From Candidatus Roseilinea mizusawaensis (lineage in GTDB: Bacteria > Chloroflexota > Anaerolineae > J036 > Brachytrichaceae), in NCBI GenBank assembly GCA_016841965.1, contig JAEANN010000015.1, positions 39,419 to 103,418 on the forward strand: 64,000 nucleotides of DNA, written 5' to 3'. The notes beneath the pieces were generated by a model. It saw nothing but the letters and a program-made list of their open reading frames with translations, was not told the origin of the DNA and did no database searches. The position numbers and the translations under genes are program-made. Positions 61,647 through 64,000 of the stretch are shown one piece after another. Positions within the stretch are counted from its first letter, which is position 1. Every line of letters begins with the position of its first letter.

Positions 61647-63638
61647 TTACCGATCGAACCACAATTGCTCGCCCGCAAAGTTGCACGCGATGGCGAAGCC
61701 GGCGCTCGCCACGTTGCGCAGATCCTTGTTGGCGATCATCGGATACTTGACTTGCTCGACGAAGTTGATGTACGGCAGGTTCTCGCGCTCCCAGGCCCGG
61801 CCTTCTTCCCACAGACGGTTGTATTCGTCTGAGCCAGGCACAGTGCCCCAGCGGGTTTCATCGAGCTCGAAGGCTTTCTTCACCCAGGCCGGCGGCTCCA
61901 CACCTTCCTTGCCCCGGGTGTTGTACCACACGGACCATAGGCGGCCGGCGCGATCGACGTTGCCGCTGGTGCCGTCATTGGCCCAACCCTGGTCATGGCT
62001 CCACATCACCGTCGCCTGGATTTCATTGTTGTTCCAGCGCTGGCCCCACAACGACGTGTCGATTTGCTTGACCTGCATATCGATGCCAACGTCGCGCAGA
62101 TTGCTCTGCACGATCTCGGCGACCGGCGCCAAGTCTGGCGCATGCGCGCCATGTTCCAGTAGAATGGTGAATGGCGCCCCATCAGGCCGCAGGCGAATGC
62201 CATCAGCGTTCTTTTTATCCAGGCCTATTTCGTCCAGCAACTTATTGGCCAGAGCGACATCGTAGGTGGCGTTCTCCTCGCCGACTGTCGTCAAAGGCAG
62301 CGACGCATAGCCAAAGTAGATGCTGTCGATGATTTCCTGGCGGTTGATCGCATGGCTAACCGCCTTGCGGAAGCGCACGTCCTGGGCAATCTGTTGCCAC
62401 ACGGTGTCCGAATAGGTCTGGTTCAGGCGCAGGCCGCTCGAGTCTACGTGCATATCCAGCAGCACGACGCGGATGTTGGCTTTGTCCTCATTCTCCTTGT
62501 ACAGGGGCACTTTCACCAGCGCTGTGCTCTCGCGCAGGAAGTCCACATCGCCCGTCACGACCTTGACGTTCACCATCTCGACGTTTTCCATCTGCGTGGA
62601 GATGATGGTGTCGATGTAGGGCAGTTGCTTGCCCTCGGTGTCAACCTTGTAGTAGTAGGGATTGCGCTCGAATTTAAGGACGCCCTGGTCCGCGGGCACG
62701 CCAATCCACGGATTCAGCGCGGGATAGTTCACGCACTGCGGATTGGTCATTTCCCAGTTTGTGCAGTCCTTCAGGTTGAACAGGTTCCACCATTCGTCGG
62801 TCAGCTTCTGCTCCTCCATGAGGGGCTTGAGCTTCTCCATATCCGTATAGGTGGGATGGAACTGCTTGAGATAGTGGCTGGGACGCAGCAGCTCGGTGTA
62901 GCCGCGCCAGCCCTCGATGGTCAGGTTGCGCAGGAAACCACCATAGGGCGCCGGGAAGGTCATCTTGAAGGTGAAGTCGTCGATGATCTCCAGCGTGCCT
63001 GGCTGGCCGGTGGGGGAAAAGCCAGTGCGGAAGATGTTCGGCACGCCGTTGGGGTACAACTTGTCGTTGCCGTAGATATCTTCCCACACAAAGCGCACAT
63101 CCTCGGTGGTCACCGGCGTGCCGTCCGACCACTTCAGGCCCTTGCGCATGTAGAAGGTAATCTCTTTGTTGTCGTTCTCAACCTTGAAGTCCTTGACCAC
63201 ATTGCCGCGAATGCCCTGCACACCAATACCAGGCGCGCTCAACAGTGGCTCGTTCATCATAACGAAAATATCGGGCGCCCAGTTAGCCACCGCATGCGCC
63301 GAGCGCAGCGTGCCACCATATTTGCCCGGCTGCCAATCCGGCAAATCCGTCTCGGACAGGATGACTCCGGGACCGACGATGAAAGGGTCTTCGGGCAGAC
63401 GCTCATCGACGGGCGGCAGCTCGCCTGCTTGCACTTTGGCAGCCAGTATCGGCGATTCTTGATACTTGCCGGCGGGAGCAGCCGGCTGTTCAGCCGGGGC
63501 CGCCGGTTGTTGGGCAGGAGCAGCGGGTTGTTCGGCTGGGGCAGCCGTTGGCGCAGGGGCCTGTGTGCAGGCTGCAAATAGCATCGAGGTAGCGGCAAGC
63601 AGCATTACGGACTTAAAAAGGCGACTTGGCTTTTTCAT
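61647..63638 (-). CDS. ABC transporter substrate-binding lipoprotein, family 5
   Basis: 663 residues. The ATG at 63638 follows a strong AAGGAGGAGG site. The signal peptide KSVMLLAATSMLFAAC ends in a lipobox Cys, followed by a linker of Pro/Ala/Glu/Gln repeats (APAEQPAAPAQQPAAP). The family 5 fold is shown by VKDFKVENDNKEITFYMRKG, LKWSDGTPVTTEDVRFVWED and RFRKAVSHAINRQEIIDSIY. Ligands of this family include peptides, sugars and metals, so the substrate is open. Confidence 0.92.
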   Translation of the reverse strand: MKKPSRLFKSVMLLAATSMLFAACTQAPAPTAAPAEQPAAPAQQPAAPAEQPAAPAGKYQESPILAAKVQAGELPPVDERLPEDPFIVGPGVILSETDLPDWQPGKYGGTLRSAHAVANWAPDIFVMMNEPLLSAPGIGVQGIRGNVVKDFKVENDNKEITFYMRKGLKWSDGTPVTTEDVRFVWEDIYGNDKLYPNGVPNIFRTGFSPTGQPGTLEIIDDFTFKMTFPAPYGGFLRNLTIEGWRGYTELLRPSHYLKQFHPTYTDMEKLKPLMEEQKLTDEWWNLFNLKDCTNWEMTNPQCVNYPALNPWIGVPADQGVLKFERNPYYYKVDTEGKQLPYIDTIISTQMENVEMVNVKVVTGDVDFLRESTALVKVPLYKENEDKANIRVVLLDMHVDSSGLRLNQTYSDTVWQQIAQDVRFRKAVSHAINRQEIIDSIYFGYASLPLTTVGEENATYDVALANKLLDEIGLDKKNADGIRLRPDGAPFTILLEHGAHAPDLAPVAEIVQSNLRDVGIDMQVKQIDTSLWGQRWNNNEIQATVMWSHDQGWANDGTSGNVDRAGRLWSVWYNTRGKEGVEPPAWVKKAFELDETRWGTVPGSDEYNRLWEEGRAWERENLPYINFVEQVKYPMIANKDLRNVASAGFAIACNFAGEQLWFDR

Positions 63639-63663
63639 TCTAACCTCCTCCTTATTTGCTTGG

Positions 63664-63692
63664 ACAATACAGCACAAATGTTGGCCATTCAA
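63664..63692 (-). promoter_or_regulatory. Candidate promoter of the Opp-like operon
   Basis: On the minus strand TTGAAT (63692-63687), a 17-base spacer and TATTGT (63669-63664) precede the binding-protein start by about 25 bases. The short leader then contains the strong ribosome-binding site. An AT-rich stretch further upstream (TATACT at about 63704) may hold an alternative -10. Confidence 0.45.
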
Positions 63693-63929
63693 AGCAGCAA
63701 GTATAAGCGATTAAGATTTAACTTTGTTTTTAGCTCCTACACCTCCTTCTTACGCGCGCCCAAGGGCATCCATCTCAGCCAGCGGCCTAACCGATTGCAA
63801 TGAAGCGCACAGCAACTTTACCCATTGAATCTTATCCAAGCGCAAATGGAATGTCAATCCGGTCGTCCCAAGCGGGTGTAGCGCAGAAATGTGGGCGACT
63901 TTTTCTGCAGCGGGAGCAAAATAGGGGAC

Positions 63930-64000
63930 ATGAAACCATCAACCGTATCCAGCCACGCGCAGCGGCGCGAACAGTTCCTGGCCCTGGCCGCCCAGGCCTA
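63930..64000 (+). CDS. Start of an unidentified gene, cut by window end
   Basis: An ATG at 63930 opens MKPSTVSSHAQRREQFLALA and continues to the window edge (about 23 codons). AGCGGGAGC about 12 bases upstream may be a weak ribosome-binding site. The short Arg/Gln-rich N-terminus resembles those of some transposases, and the 90 bases before it look unlike neighbouring intergenic DNA, but this is too little to call a mobile element. Confidence 0.4.
   Translation, partial: MKPSTVSSHAQRREQFLALAAQA

Noticed and set aside
63840..63929. Left end of an insertion sequence
   Set aside because: No inverted-repeat partner or target duplication can be seen because the window ends 70 bases later, so it is left as an unidentified partial gene.

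Overview
The window reads as a chromosome segment of a GC-rich member of the Chloroflexota, probably Anaerolineae or a relative. This is inferred from family resemblance and gene content, not from a marker gene. Supporting traits are ABC-transporter lipoproteins with long Pro/Ala/Gln linkers after the lipobox, an archaeal-type HMG-CoA synthase/thiolase/DUF35 trio, a PurS-PurS-PurL-PurQ fusion, an ancestral-type group 4 [NiFe]-hydrogenase, and very frequent GCCGGC hexamers. I see no rRNA, tRNA, CRISPR array or complete insertion sequence. The only possible mobile-element edge is at the far right.

Layout. (1) 1-10.6 kb: the 5' part of purC, a LacI regulator divergent from a three-gene sugar ABC transporter (lipoprotein plus two permeases, no ATPase), and a giant purL on the other strand. 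(2) 10.7-18.4 kb, minus strand: membrane rhodanese, aldo/keto reductase, GH29 fucosidase, DEDD exonuclease, a small helical protein, then an operon of ECF sigma factor, membrane anti-sigma-like protein, ABC ATPase and ABC-2 permease. (3) 18.7-28.6 kb, plus strand: a complete energy-converting [NiFe]-hydrogenase operon (J,K,L,N,A,B,C,D,H,I-like subunits), followed by its HycI-type maturation protease and a ferritin-VIT1 iron exporter. (4) 29-31.7 kb: the first steps of the mevalonate pathway. (5) 32.2-37.4 kb: a very large secreted subtilisin. (6) 37.5-53 kb: an EEP nuclease, pyruvate dehydrogenase E1a-E1b-E2, cobalamin adenosyltransferase, a Cys-rich protein with an HD hydrolase, M42 peptidase, PHP phosphoesterase, an SbtA-SbtB bicarbonate-transport pair with YjbQ and Hyi, a thioredoxin-like protein, PxpC, a second EEP protein and a SIS-domain isomerase. 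(7) 53.2-57.1 kb: a GntR/FCD regulator and 2-oxoacid:ferredoxin oxidoreductase KorAB. (8) 57.1-63.7 kb, minus strand: a complete oligopeptide-type ABC transporter.

The genes suggest a heterotroph that takes up sugars and peptides, oxidises 2-oxoacids both through a PDH-type complex and through ferredoxin (KorAB), and could discharge reduced ferredoxin through the proton-pumping hydrogenase. The ferredoxin link is inferred.

The most unusual feature is a set of degenerate heptanucleotide arrays. At least ten occur. They hold strict 7-bp phase while their sequence changes. Several fill gene junctions (hydrogenase B/C, D/H, H/I; HMG-CoA synthase/thiolase; thiolase/DUF35; just 5' of the aldo/keto reductase), and four sit in frame inside purL. 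They resemble the STRR heptanucleotide repeats of filamentous cyanobacteria in form. In purL the two heptads whose TAG would fall in frame are exactly the ones that have lost it, which suggests selection to keep the invaded gene open.
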